A stretch of DNA of 64,000 nucleotides, taken from positions 1-64,000 of the forward strand of contig NZ_JAGEPF010000021.1 in NCBI RefSeq assembly GCF_017573465.1, in the 5' to 3' direction. Of the stretch, positions 25,173 to 34,680 are shown in pieces. Source of the DNA: Actinomadura violacea. GTDB lineage: Bacteria; Actinomycetota; Actinomycetes; Streptosporangiales; Streptosporangiaceae. The stretch's first letter is position 1. Each line of letters starts with the position of its first letter. The position numbers were made by a program, and so were the translations under genes. A model generated the notes under the pieces. It was not told where the DNA came from, did not search any database, and was given only the letters and a program-made list of their open reading frames with translations.

Positions 25173-26615
25173 TCAGCCGCGCCCGGGCGGGCCGCCGCGC
25201 CGGATCACGTCCGCGTACCAGCGTGCGCTGTCCTTGGGCGTCCGGCGCTGCGTCGCATAGTCCACGTGAACCAGCCCGAAGCGCTTGGAGTAGCCCCAAG
25301 CCCACTCGAAATTATCCAGCAGCGACCACGTGAAATAGCCCGCGAGCGGTACGCCGTCGGCGATGGCGGCATGGCACGCGCGCAGGTGCGCGTCGATGTA
25401 GGCGATGCGCCCCGCGTCGTGGACCGTGCCATCGCCGTCCGGCGTCTCGTCGTAGCCCGCGCCGTTCTCGGTGATGTACAGCGGGACGGACGGGTACTCG
25501 CGGTGCACCCGCGTCAGCACCTCGTGCAGGCCGCCCTCGTCGATCTCCCAGCCCATCCCCGTCGTCGGCCGCCCCGCCGGGACGAACCGGACGTGCTCGC
25601 TGCCGACCCACGGCGAGTGCGTCGCGAAGGGCCCCGACGCCGTCTGCGCGGCGTCCCCGGGCGTCCCCGCGACCGTGTGCCGCGTGTAGTAGTTGATGCC
25701 GAGCTGGTCGAGCGGCTGGTTGATGACGGCGAGGTCCGCGGCGTCGGGCTCGAACCCGTGCCGGGCCGTGTCGGCCAGGACGTCCTCGGGGTAGCGGCCG
25801 AGCAGCAGCGGGTCGAGGAACAGCCTGTTCTGCATGCCGTCGACGCGGCGCGCGGCGTCCGCGTCGGCGGGGTCGTCCGTCGCGGGGGAGACCGCGTACA
25901 GGTTGACGGCCGCGCCGAACATGTTGTCCGGCCGGCGGCCCCGCATCGCCCGCACCGCGAGGCCGTGCCCCAGCATCAGGTGGTGCGCGGCCAGCAGGGA
26001 GCCGGACGGGTCGAGCCGCCCCGGCGCGTGGTCCCCGGACGCGTAGCCGAGGAACGCCGCGCACCACGGCTCGTTCACCGTCGTCCAGTGCTTCACCCGG
26101 TCGCCGATGGCCTCGTGCACGAGTTCCGCATAGTCGGCGAACCGGTACGCGGTCTCCCGCTCGGGCCAGCCGCCCGCGTCCTCCAGCGGCTGCGGCAGGT
26201 CCCAGTGGTAGAGCGTCGGCCAGGGCTCGACCCCCGCCTCCAGCAGCGCGTCGACGAGGCGCCGGTAGAAGTCGAGCCCCCGCTCGTTGGCGCTCCCGGC
26301 CCCGGACGGCTGCACCCGGGGCCAGGAGATCGAGAACCGGTAGGAGGACAGCCCGAGGTCGCGCATCAGCGCGACGTCCTCGGGATACCGGTGGTAGTGG
26401 TCCACGGCGACGTCCCCTGTATCGCCGCCGAGGACCTTGCCCGGGGTGCGCGCGAAGGTGTCCCAGATCGACGGGCCGCGCCCGTCCTCCGCGGCGGCGC
26501 CCTCGATCTGGTAGGCGGCCGTGGCGGCGCCCCAGCGGAACCCGGTGGGGAACCGCGGGCCGGCGTCGCGGGCGCCCGGGTCGTCCTGGACGGCGCTGGA
26601 TTCCAGAGAGGTCAC
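25173..26615 (-). CDS. bglC: Cytoplasmic beta-glucosidase BglC, glycoside hydrolase family 1
   Basis: The 480-residue enzyme has FRWGAATAAYQIEGA, acid/base Glu182 in TVNEPW and nucleophile Glu383 in ITENGAG. There is no signal peptide; it hydrolyses imported cellobiose and cellotriose to glucose. The GTG at 26615 overlaps the cebG stop (GTGA). The operon position and neighbours match Streptomyces bglC. The N-terminal 20 residues are variable. Confidence 0.9.
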   Translation of the reverse strand: MTSLESSAVQDDPGARDAGPRFPTGFRWGAATAAYQIEGAAAEDGRGPSIWDTFARTPGKVLGGDTGDVAVDHYHRYPEDVALMRDLGLSSYRFSISWPRVQPSGAGSANERGLDFYRRLVDALLEAGVEPWPTLYHWDLPQPLEDAGGWPERETAYRFADYAELVHEAIGDRVKHWTTVNEPWCAAFLGYASGDHAPGRLDPSGSLLAAHHLMLGHGLAVRAMRGRRPDNMFGAAVNLYAVSPATDDPADADAARRVDGMQNRLFLDPLLLGRYPEDVLADTARHGFEPDAADLAVINQPLDQLGINYYTRHTVAGTPGDAAQTASGPFATHSPWVGSEHVRFVPAGRPTTGMGWEIDEGGLHEVLTRVHREYPSVPLYITENGAGYDETPDGDGTVHDAGRIAYIDAHLRACHAAIADGVPLAGYFTWSLLDNFEWAWGYSKRFGLVHVDYATQRRTPKDSARWYADVIRRGGPPGRG

Positions 26616-27508
26616 GCCTTCACTGCACCTTCCATGATTCCGCCGATGATCTGGCGGCCGAACACGATGAACACCACGAGCAGCGGCAGGACCGCGACGG
26701 TGGTGCCGGCGAACATCAGCGTGTAGTCGTTGAAGTAGGCGTTCGCCAGGTTGTTGATCGAGAGCTGCACCGTGGGGTTCTCGGGGCTGAGCGTCGCCAG
26801 CGGCCACATGAAGTCGTTCCAGGACTGCATGAACGTGAAGAGGCCGAGGACGCCCGCGGCGGGTCGCAGCGCGGGCAGCACGACCCGCCAGTAGATGCCG
26901 AACGTCGTGCAGCCGTCCACCCGGGCCGCCTCGATCAGCTCGTCCGGGACGGCCTGGTCGGCGTACTGCCGCATCATGAACACCCCGAACCCGGTGACGA
27001 GGAACGGGACGATCACCGCCTGCAGATGGTTCTGCCAGCCCAGCTTCACCATGATCATGTAGAGCGGGATGATGCCCATCTGCACCGGGATCATCATCGT
27101 CCCGATGATCGTCACCAGCAGCGCGTTCTTGCCGCGGAAGCGCAGCTTGGCGAACGCGAAGCCGGCCAGCGAGGCGAAGAACACGGTGGAGACCGTCACG
27201 CACGCCGAGACGATCGCGGAGTTCAGCAGGCCCTTGGCGAAGTAGGCGTCGGGGTTGTCGAACAGCCGGTGCACGTTGGTGCCGCCGTGCCCGCCGGGCA
27301 GCAGCGGCGGCGGGACGTCGGAGACCACGTCGTTGGTGCGGGTCGCCACCGCGATCATCCAGTAGATCGGGAAGACCGACAGGGCGATCGCGACGATCAG
27401 CGTGAGGTAGGTCAGCGGGCTGGCGTTCCACAGGCCGTGGAGCCGGCCGGGACGGCCGCCGCCGCGCGCGTGCCGGGCACCGCCGGGACCGCCCAGGAGC
27501 GTGGTCAC
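26612..27508 (-). CDS. cebG: Cellobiose ABC transporter permease CebG
   Basis: The 298-residue protein has six membrane helices and the EAA loop IEAARVDGCTTFGIYWRVVLP. The GTG at 27508 overlaps the cebF stop. The longer open frame upstream would overlap cebF and was rejected. It pairs with CebF as the membrane channel; the ATPase is not encoded here. Confidence 0.88.
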   Translation of the reverse strand: MTTLLGGPGGARHARGGGRPGRLHGLWNASPLTYLTLIVAIALSVFPIYWMIAVATRTNDVVSDVPPPLLPGGHGGTNVHRLFDNPDAYFAKGLLNSAIVSACVTVSTVFFASLAGFAFAKLRFRGKNALLVTIIGTMMIPVQMGIIPLYMIMVKLGWQNHLQAVIVPFLVTGFGVFMMRQYADQAVPDELIEAARVDGCTTFGIYWRVVLPALRPAAGVLGLFTFMQSWNDFMWPLATLSPENPTVQLSINNLANAYFNDYTLMFAGTTVAVLPLLVVFIVFGRQIIGGIMEGAVKA

Positions 27509-28497
27509 TTGGTGCCTCCAGTGCGCCGCACGAACAGGAAGTTGATCAGCGAGAACAGGATGATCATCACGAACAGGGCCCACGCGATGGTGGCGCCGTA
27601 GCCGTACCGGTCATGGCCGAAGGCGTTGTCGTACATGTACATCGTCAGCGTCTGGAACTGGTGCAGCGGGCCGCCGTCCATCTTGTTGGGCGTCCCCACG
27701 CTGAACAGGACCGGCTCGGTGAACAGTTGCAGCCCGCCGATGGTCGCGATGATCGTCGTGAAGATGATCGTCGGGCGCAGCATCGGCACGGTGATCTGCC
27801 AGAACTGCCGGATCCGGGACGCGCCGTCGATCGAGGCGGCCTCGTACAGGTCCTTCGGGATCGCCTGCATGGCGGCGAGGTAGATGAGCGCGTTGTAGCC
27901 CGTCCAGCGCCAGTCAACCATGGTGGCGATCGCCACCCACGACCAGCCGCGGCTGGTGGACCAGCCGATCGGGTCGATCCCCACCAGCCCGAGCGCCCAG
28001 TTGATCATGCCCCAGTCGTGGTCGAACATCTGGGTGAACACGATCGCGACGGCGGCGGTCGAGGTGACCAGCGGCGCGACCATGCCGATCCGGAACAGGG
28101 TCGGCACCCGCATCCGCCGGTTGAGCGCGTTGGCGATGAACAGCGCGATCAGCAACTGCGGCACGGTCGACAGCACGAAGATGGCGACCGTGTTGACCGT
28201 CGCGTGCCAGAAGTCGGCGTCGCTCCACAGGTACTTGTAGTTGTCGAAGCCGACCCACTTGCGGGTGCCCGAGGCGAGCTCCCAGTCGTGCAGGGACACC
28301 CACAGCGTGTAGACCAGCGGGAACGCGCCGAAGATCGCGAAGATGATGTAGAACGGCGAGATGAAGGCGTACGGCGCGCCCTTCACATCGAGCCGGGTCA
28401 GCCGGGAGCGCAGGGAGCGGCCGGCGGCCGGTGGGGCCTTCGCCGGGGGATGCTGGGGGCCGTTCCGGCTGGGGCGCAGATCGGTGGCCATGGCCAT
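27505..28497 (-). CDS. cebF: Cellobiose ABC transporter permease CebF
   Basis: The 330-residue protein has six predicted helices after a 38-residue basic N-terminus, and the EAA loop YEAASIDGASRIRQFWQIT. The ATG at 28497 is only three bases after AAAGGAGG; a second in-frame ATG at 28491 has better spacing and may be the true start. A strong hairpin lies between this gene and cebE. Confidence 0.88.
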   Translation of the reverse strand: MAMATDLRPSRNGPQHPPAKAPPAAGRSLRSRLTRLDVKGAPYAFISPFYIIFAIFGAFPLVYTLWVSLHDWELASGTRKWVGFDNYKYLWSDADFWHATVNTVAIFVLSTVPQLLIALFIANALNRRMRVPTLFRIGMVAPLVTSTAAVAIVFTQMFDHDWGMINWALGLVGIDPIGWSTSRGWSWVAIATMVDWRWTGYNALIYLAAMQAIPKDLYEAASIDGASRIRQFWQITVPMLRPTIIFTTIIATIGGLQLFTEPVLFSVGTPNKMDGGPLHQFQTLTMYMYDNAFGHDRYGYGATIAWALFVMIILFSLINFLFVRRTGGTK

Positions 28498-28539
28498 GCG
28501 CCTCCTTTCCGAGGACGGGACGTGAGCGGGGGAGGAGAA

Positions 28540-28584
28540 CGGCGGCGGCGCCGTACGGGGAGGTGGGGCACGGCGCCGCCGCCG
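28540..28584 (-). promoter_or_regulatory. Intercistronic hairpin between cebE and cebF
   Basis: A perfect 15-bp stem (arms 28540-28554 and 28570-28584) with a 15-base loop lies in the 100-base gap after cebE. Hairpins at this place after binding-protein genes commonly stabilise the upstream message or attenuate read-through, giving more binding protein than permease. Confidence 0.65.
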
Positions 28585-28597
28585 CGGCGGGAGGCGG

Positions 28598-29905
28598 CTA
28601 CCTGGCGGCCTTCTTGGCCGCTTCGACGGCCTTGGCCCAGGCCTCGTCCGGCTTGACCTTGCCCTGCCCGACCGAGATCAGGACGTTCTCCACGGCCGCG
28701 CGGACGTCCTCGTTCTTCGGGCCGAGGTGGACCGGCTTCACCGAGGCCACCAGGTCACCGAAGATCTTTCCGGCGGGGGCGTCGTTGAAGTAGGCGTTCT
28801 TGGAGCCGGCGACGGCCGGGTCCTGCTCGGCCTGCGGCGACGAGGGGAAGGTGTTGGCGGCCGAGTACGCGCCGATCTGCCCCTGCGGGGAGGTCAGGAA
28901 CTCGGCGAGCGCGGCGGCCTGCTTCGCGTGCTTGGTCTGCTTGGGGACGGCGAGCCACGAGCCGCCCCAGTAGCCGGAGCCGCCGGGCGTCGTCGCCACG
29001 TCCCACTTGCCCTTGCCGGACGCGCCGGAGAACTGCTCGATGCCGCCGAGCATCCAGGACGGGCAGGGCACGGTGGCGAACGTGTCGCGCTTGAGGCCGG
29101 CCTGCCACGGCGGCGTGAAGATCGACATGTCCGAGGTGAGCTTGTTCTCCTCGAACTTCAGCGAGGTGTCGAACGCCTGCTTCACCGCCGGGTTGGTGTC
29201 GAAGACCAGCTTGTCGTCCTTGTCGAAGAAGCTGTAGCCGGGGCCGGCGCCGGCGTTCTGCAGGACGGTGGCGCGGAAGACGGCGGTGGGGCCGTCGAGC
29301 CACTTGGTGCCGGACACCTTCTGCTGGAACTTCTGCCCGGTCTGCAGGAACGCGTCCCACGTCGGCCAGAGCTTGCCGACCGCGTCGCGGTCGGTGGGCA
29401 GGCCGGCCTTCTTGAACAGGTCCGTGCGGTAGCACATGGCGAGCGGGCCCACGTCGGTGCCGAGCCCGACGAGCTGCTTGCCGTCGGGGCTGAGGCCCAT
29501 CTGCCACTTCCACGGCAGGAACTTGTCCTGCAGGGCCTTGCCGCCGTAGTCGAACAGGTTGAGGAACTTCGACCGCTGCTGCATGTAGAGCGGGAGGATG
29601 CCCTCCTCCAGCATCACCACGTCGCCGGCGCCGCTGCCCGTGGCCATCCACTGCTGGATGCGCGGCTTGTAGGTGTCCAGGTCGGAGACCTTGCGCTGCT
29701 TGATGGTGACGCCGGGGTGGGACTGCTCGTACTGCTTGTAGAGCTGGTCGTAGCCGACCTCGCCGAACACGTCGACGGTGAGCGTCACCGGCCCCGAGTC
29801 CGAGTCCTTCTTGCCCTTGTCGTCCCCGCCGCAGGCGGCCGCGAGGCCGCCGGCGAGGACCACCGCCATCGCCGTACCCAGTCCGCGCCGCATGATGGCC
29901 CTCAT
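28598..29905 (-). CDS. cebE: Cellobiose-binding lipoprotein CebE
   Basis: The 435-residue protein has a lipoprotein signal with the lipobox LAAAC near residue 25, followed by a family 1 solute-binding domain (VDVFGEVGYDQLYKQYEQSHPGV; YYRTDLFKKAGLP-like CYRTDLFKKAGLP). The ATG at 29905 follows GAGAGGGG. It should be anchored outside the membrane and bind cellobiose and cellotriose, by the gene context and the CebR operator upstream. It is not closely similar to the binding protein of locus 1. Confidence 0.88.
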   Translation of the reverse strand: MRAIMRRGLGTAMAVVLAGGLAAACGGDDKGKKDSDSGPVTLTVDVFGEVGYDQLYKQYEQSHPGVTIKQRKVSDLDTYKPRIQQWMATGSGAGDVVMLEEGILPLYMQQRSKFLNLFDYGGKALQDKFLPWKWQMGLSPDGKQLVGLGTDVGPLAMCYRTDLFKKAGLPTDRDAVGKLWPTWDAFLQTGQKFQQKVSGTKWLDGPTAVFRATVLQNAGAGPGYSFFDKDDKLVFDTNPAVKQAFDTSLKFEENKLTSDMSIFTPPWQAGLKRDTFATVPCPSWMLGGIEQFSGASGKGKWDVATTPGGSGYWGGSWLAVPKQTKHAKQAAALAEFLTSPQGQIGAYSAANTFPSSPQAEQDPAVAGSKNAYFNDAPAGKIFGDLVASVKPVHLGPKNEDVRAAVENVLISVGQGKVKPDEAWAKAVEAAKKAAR

Positions 29906-29938
29906 GGGGGACCCCTCTCAGGTTGTGTCTTCCATTGC

Positions 29939-29954
29939 GTGGGAGCGCTCCCAC
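29939..29954. promoter_or_regulatory. CebR operator upstream of cebE
   Basis: GTGGGAGCGCTCCCAC is a perfect 16-bp palindrome containing the 14-bp CebR site TGGGAGCGCTCCCA. It lies 34 bases upstream of the cebE ATG, the place where CebR acts in Streptomyces. Confidence 0.85.
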
Positions 29955-30024
29955 GGATGAAAGACCGTGACGGCCCTCACTGTCAATCCGCTGCAACACA
30001 ACCGTTACAACTCGGGCGGAACCG

Positions 30025-30048
30025 GCCGGGCCCCGGTCGGGGCCCGGC
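30025..30048 (-). terminator. Hairpin terminator after malR
   Basis: GCCGGGCCCC and GGGGCCCGGC form a perfect 10-bp stem around GGTC, immediately after the malR stop codon at 30049. It separates the mal operon from the divergently placed ceb promoter region. Confidence 0.65.
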
Positions 30049-31110
30049 TCAGCCCTCCGGTACGGTGGACAGCCGCCGGCCGGCCGGGGGCGGGGCCGCC
30101 GGGACCGGCGCCGTGGACCGCCGCACCACCAGCTCCGGACGGAACAGCAGCTCCGTCCGGGGCGAGCGCGCGCCCCGGATCTCGTCCAGCACCGTGCTCA
30201 CCGCCGCCATCGACATCTCCCGCACGGCCTGCCGGATCGTGGTCAGCGGCGGGTCGAGGTAGGCGGTCAGCAGCGAGTCGTCCATGCCGGTCACCGACAC
30301 GTCCTCGGGCACCCGCAGGCCGCGCGCGCGGGCCGCCCGGATCGCGCCGAGCGCCATGATGTCGTTGCCGCCGCAGATCGCCGTGCAGCCCGCGTCCAGC
30401 AGCTTCGCCGCCGCGGCCTGCCCGCCCTCGACCGTGTACATCGTGTTGACGACCAGCGCCTCGACCTCGTCGGCCGGCAGCCCGGTGTGCGCCGCCATCG
30501 CGCGCCGGAACCCCTCGGTCTTGCGGCGCGTCGGCACGTACACGTCCTGCCCGATCGCCAGCCCGATCCGCCGATGGCCCATTGCGGCCAGATGCCCGAC
30601 GATCGCCTCCAGCGACGCGACGTCGTCATTGGAGATGAACGGCGCGTCGATGTCGGGCCGGTACCCGTTGACCAGCACCACCGGCAGCGCCTGCTCGACG
30701 AGCCGGACGTACCGGGCCCGGTCCGAGCGCGCGTTGGCGTGCAGCCCGTTGACGAAGATGATCCCCGCGACGCCGCGCTCCAGCAGCATCTCGATGTAGT
30801 CGTCCTCGGCGACGCCGCCCGGCGCCTGCGAGCACAGCACCGCCATGTACCCGTGCCGGGCCAGCGCGCTCTCGATGACCTCGGCGAACGCCGGGAAGAT
30901 CGGGTTGGTCAGCTCCGGGATGATCAGCCCGATCAGCCCCGCCCGCTGCTGGCGCAGCCGCGCCGGGCGCTCGTAGCCGAGCACGTCCAGCGCGGTCAGC
31001 ACCGCCTGGCGGGTGGACGGCGACACGCCCGGCTTGCCGTTCAGGACCCGGCTCACGGTCGCCTCGCTCACCCCGGCGTGCGCGGCGATGTCCGCCAGGC
31101 GTGTCGTCAT
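30049..31110 (-). CDS. malR: MalR, LacI family repressor of maltose/maltodextrin utilisation
   Basis: The 353-residue protein begins MTTRLADIAAHAGVSEATVSRV and follows Streptomyces coelicolor MalR closely through the helix-turn-helix, the GYERPARLRQ hinge and the effector domain as I recall that sequence. The ATG at 31110 was chosen for this match; a TTG at 31134 would add eight residues and overlaps the aglA end. The gene is last in malE-malF-malG-aglA-malR, whereas in S. coelicolor malR is divergent. Its operators are the CTTGCAG repeats at 36119-36186. Confidence 0.86.
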   Translation of the reverse strand: MTTRLADIAAHAGVSEATVSRVLNGKPGVSPSTRQAVLTALDVLGYERPARLRQQRAGLIGLIIPELTNPIFPAFAEVIESALARHGYMAVLCSQAPGGVAEDDYIEMLLERGVAGIIFVNGLHANARSDRARYVRLVEQALPVVLVNGYRPDIDAPFISNDDVASLEAIVGHLAAMGHRRIGLAIGQDVYVPTRRKTEGFRRAMAAHTGLPADEVEALVVNTMYTVEGGQAAAAKLLDAGCTAICGGNDIMALGAIRAARARGLRVPEDVSVTGMDDSLLTAYLDPPLTTIRQAVREMSMAAVSTVLDEIRGARSPRTELLFRPELVVRRSTAPVPAAPPPAGRRLSTVPEG

Positions 31111-31120
31111 AGGTCTCAAA

Positions 31121-32758
31121 TTATCCCTCTTCAACGGTCCGCCACAGCGCCGTGTCGGGCGGGAGCTCGGCCGTGTCGCCGTCGATGTGGACCGGTCCGC
31201 TCGCGAGGAGCGGCGCGCCCGGCACCTTGACGCGGACCGGGCGGCCGCCCATGTTCACGACGCAGACGCACGCGCGGCCGGTCGCCGGGTCCTCGCGGAC
31301 GAACGACAGCGTCCCCTCCGGGCCGTCCAGCCAGCGGAGCGGGCCGTCACCGAGCGCGGGATGCTCGTGCCGGACGGCGAGGGCCGCCCGGTACAGGGCG
31401 AGCACGGAGTCCGGGTCCTCGCTCTGCGCCGCGACGGTCAGGTCGCGCCACGACGTCGGGATCGGCAGCCACGACGAGGCGCCGGCGCCAAAGCCGAACG
31501 GCGGCTCCTCGCCCTCCCACGGCATCGGCACCCGGCAGCCGTCGCGGCCCTGGCCCTCGCCGCGCAGCCGCTGCGGGTCCTGCTGGAACTCCTCCGGCAG
31601 GTCGAGCACCTCGGGAAGGCCCAGCTCCTCGCCCTGGTAGACGTACGCCGAGCCGGGCAGCGCCAGCGTCAGCAGCGCCGCCGCGCGGGCGCGCCGCAGG
31701 CCGGTGCCGCCGCCGCCGTAGCGGGTGACGTGCCGCTTGACGTCGTGGTTGGACAGCACCCAGGTCGCGGGCGCGCCGACCGCGCCGGCGGTGCGCAGCG
31801 ACTCCTCGATCACCGCCCGCATCCCGGCCGCCTCCCACGGCGCGGTCAGGTAGTGGAAGTTGAACGCCTGGTGCAGCTCGTCCGGACGCGTGTAGTGGGC
31901 GAGCCGCTCGGGGGTCGGCGCCCACGCCTCCGCGACGGCCACCCGGTCCCCGCCGTAGGAGTCCAGGACGCGGCGCCACTCGCGGTGGATGTCGTGCACG
32001 GCGTCCTGGTCGAAGTACGGCAGGACGTCGGTGCCGAGCATCTCGACCTGGTTCGCGTGCCCGACGTCGGGCAGCCCCGGCGCCTTGGCCATGCCGTGCG
32101 CGACGTCGACGCGGAACCCGTCCACGCCGAGGTCCAGCCAGAACCGCAGGATGTCCGCGAACTCGGCGCGGACCTCGGGGTTCTCCCAGTTCAGGTCCGG
32201 CTGCTCGGCGGCGAACAGGTGCAGGTACCACTGCCCGTCCGGCACCCGCGTCCAGGCGGGGCCGCCGAACACCGACTCCCAGTCGTTCGGCGGCTCGGCG
32301 CCGTCCGGGCCGCGGCCGTCGCGGAAGACGTAGCGGGCGCGCTCCGGGGAACCGGGCGCGGCGGCCAGCGCCGCCTGGAACCAGGCGTGCCGGTCGGAGG
32401 TGTGGTTCGGGACGACGTCGACGATGATCCGCAGCCCGTGCCGGTGCGCGTCCGCGATCAGCTCGCGGGCGTCGGCGAGCGTGCCGAACAGCGGGTCGAC
32501 GTCGCGGTAGTCGGCGACGTCGTAGCCGAAGTCGGCCATCGGCGAGACGTAGAACGGGGTCAGCCACAGCGCGTCCACGCCGAGCGAGGCCAGGTACGGC
32601 AGCCGGGACCGCACGCCCGGCAGGTCGCCGACGCCGTCCCCGCCCGAGTCGGCGAAGCTGCGCACGTACACCTGGTAGATGACGGCGTCGCGCCACCAGC
32701 GGCCGGCGTCCCCGGCGGGAGAGCCCGGTGCGGCGACGGCGAGGGTGTCCTGCGTCAT
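31121..32758 (-). CDS. aglA: Alpha-glucosidase, glycoside hydrolase family 13 (AglA-like)
   Basis: The 545-residue enzyme has the GH13 regions: DVVPNHT, GFRVDVAHG (nucleophile Asp218), VAEAW (acid/base Glu277) and VLSNHDV (Asp339). It lacks a signal peptide and would cleave imported maltose or maltodextrins. The ATG at 32758 follows GAAGGAC; the start at 32791 has no site. Trehalose-6-phosphate or sucrose hydrolases share these motifs, but the mal-type operon favours maltose. Confidence 0.88.
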   Translation of the reverse strand: MTQDTLAVAAPGSPAGDAGRWWRDAVIYQVYVRSFADSGGDGVGDLPGVRSRLPYLASLGVDALWLTPFYVSPMADFGYDVADYRDVDPLFGTLADARELIADAHRHGLRIIVDVVPNHTSDRHAWFQAALAAAPGSPERARYVFRDGRGPDGAEPPNDWESVFGGPAWTRVPDGQWYLHLFAAEQPDLNWENPEVRAEFADILRFWLDLGVDGFRVDVAHGMAKAPGLPDVGHANQVEMLGTDVLPYFDQDAVHDIHREWRRVLDSYGGDRVAVAEAWAPTPERLAHYTRPDELHQAFNFHYLTAPWEAAGMRAVIEESLRTAGAVGAPATWVLSNHDVKRHVTRYGGGGTGLRRARAAALLTLALPGSAYVYQGEELGLPEVLDLPEEFQQDPQRLRGEGQGRDGCRVPMPWEGEEPPFGFGAGASSWLPIPTSWRDLTVAAQSEDPDSVLALYRAALAVRHEHPALGDGPLRWLDGPEGTLSFVREDPATGRACVCVVNMGGRPVRVKVPGAPLLASGPVHIDGDTAELPPDTALWRTVEEG

Positions 32759-32804
32759 GAACGTCCTTCGGTAGGGAGCCTGACAGGTCACTTGACGTGC
32801 GGGT

Positions 32805-33631
<827 letters not shown>

Positions 33632-33635
<4 letters not shown>

Positions 33636-34675
33636 GCGGTCACCTTCTTCCGCTTGCCCTTGACCGGCCGGTTCCTGCGGTGCCGTTTCGTGTGGTGCCG
33701 CTTCGTCTGCTGCCGGGCCTCGCCGATGATGTCGGCGCCGAGCAGCTTGACGAACAGGTACGCGATCAGCGCGATGTACAGGAACAGGATCGTCGCGTAC
33801 GCCGCGGCGGACCCGTACCGCAGGTTGGACGCCTCGAACCAGGCGATCATCGTCAGCGTCTCCACCGACTTCTGGTTCACGCCGATCAGCACCGCGGGCA
33901 GGTCGAACATCCGCAGCACATCCAGCATCCGGAACAGCACCGCGACCAGCAATGCGGGCTTGACCAGCGGGAGAGTGATCCGCCAGAACTGCTGGAGCGG
34001 CCCGGCGCCGTCCACCCGGGCGGCCTCGTAGACGTCGCGCGGGATCATCTGCAGGCCGGCCAGGACGAGCAGCCCGATGAACGGGGAGGTCTTCCAGACC
34101 TCGGCGATGACGACGGCCAGCTTGGCCTGGAACCCGTCGGCGGTCCACAGGATCTGGTGCCGCAGCACCGCGTTCGCGGCGCCGTCCGCCTGGAAGATCC
34201 ACCGCCACAGCAGGCCGGAGATCGCCGTCGGGATCGCCCACGGGACGAGGATGCTGGCCCGCACGAGCGCCCGGCCGCGGAACGCCCGCTGCATGATCAG
34301 CGCCATCGAGACGCCGATCAGCGTCTCCAGCACGACGGTCGTGACGGTGAAGAACGTCGTGTTGCCGAAGGCGTTCCAGAACGCGTCGCCGCGGTCGCCG
34401 TGGAAGATCGCGGTGTAGTTGTCCAGGCCGACGAACCGCTCGCCCTGCACGACGAACCCGTCGGCGTCCAGGCCCTCGCCGCGCGCGTACAGCGACTCCC
34501 GGAACCCGGCGAGCACCGGGTAGCCGATGACCAGCGCGAGCACGAGCAGGGTCGGGGACAGCAGCAGCGCGGCGAGCCGCTTGGTGCCCTGGACGTCGCG
34601 CTTGCGGGGGCGCGGGGGCCGGCCCGCCGCGGCGGTGTCCGCGGCGGGCGGCGTGCCGTCGTACGTCGTGGTCAT
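33632..34675 (-). CDS. malF: Maltose/maltodextrin ABC transporter permease MalF
   Basis: The 347-residue protein has a Pro-rich cytoplasmic N-terminus, six predicted helices and the EAA loop YEAARVDGAGPLQQFWRITLPL. The C-terminus is unusually basic and histidine-rich (QQTKRHHTKRHRRNRPVKGKR), facing the cytoplasm. The ATG at 34675 lies five bases after the malE stop. Confidence 0.87.
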
Positions 34676-34680
34676 GCCGC

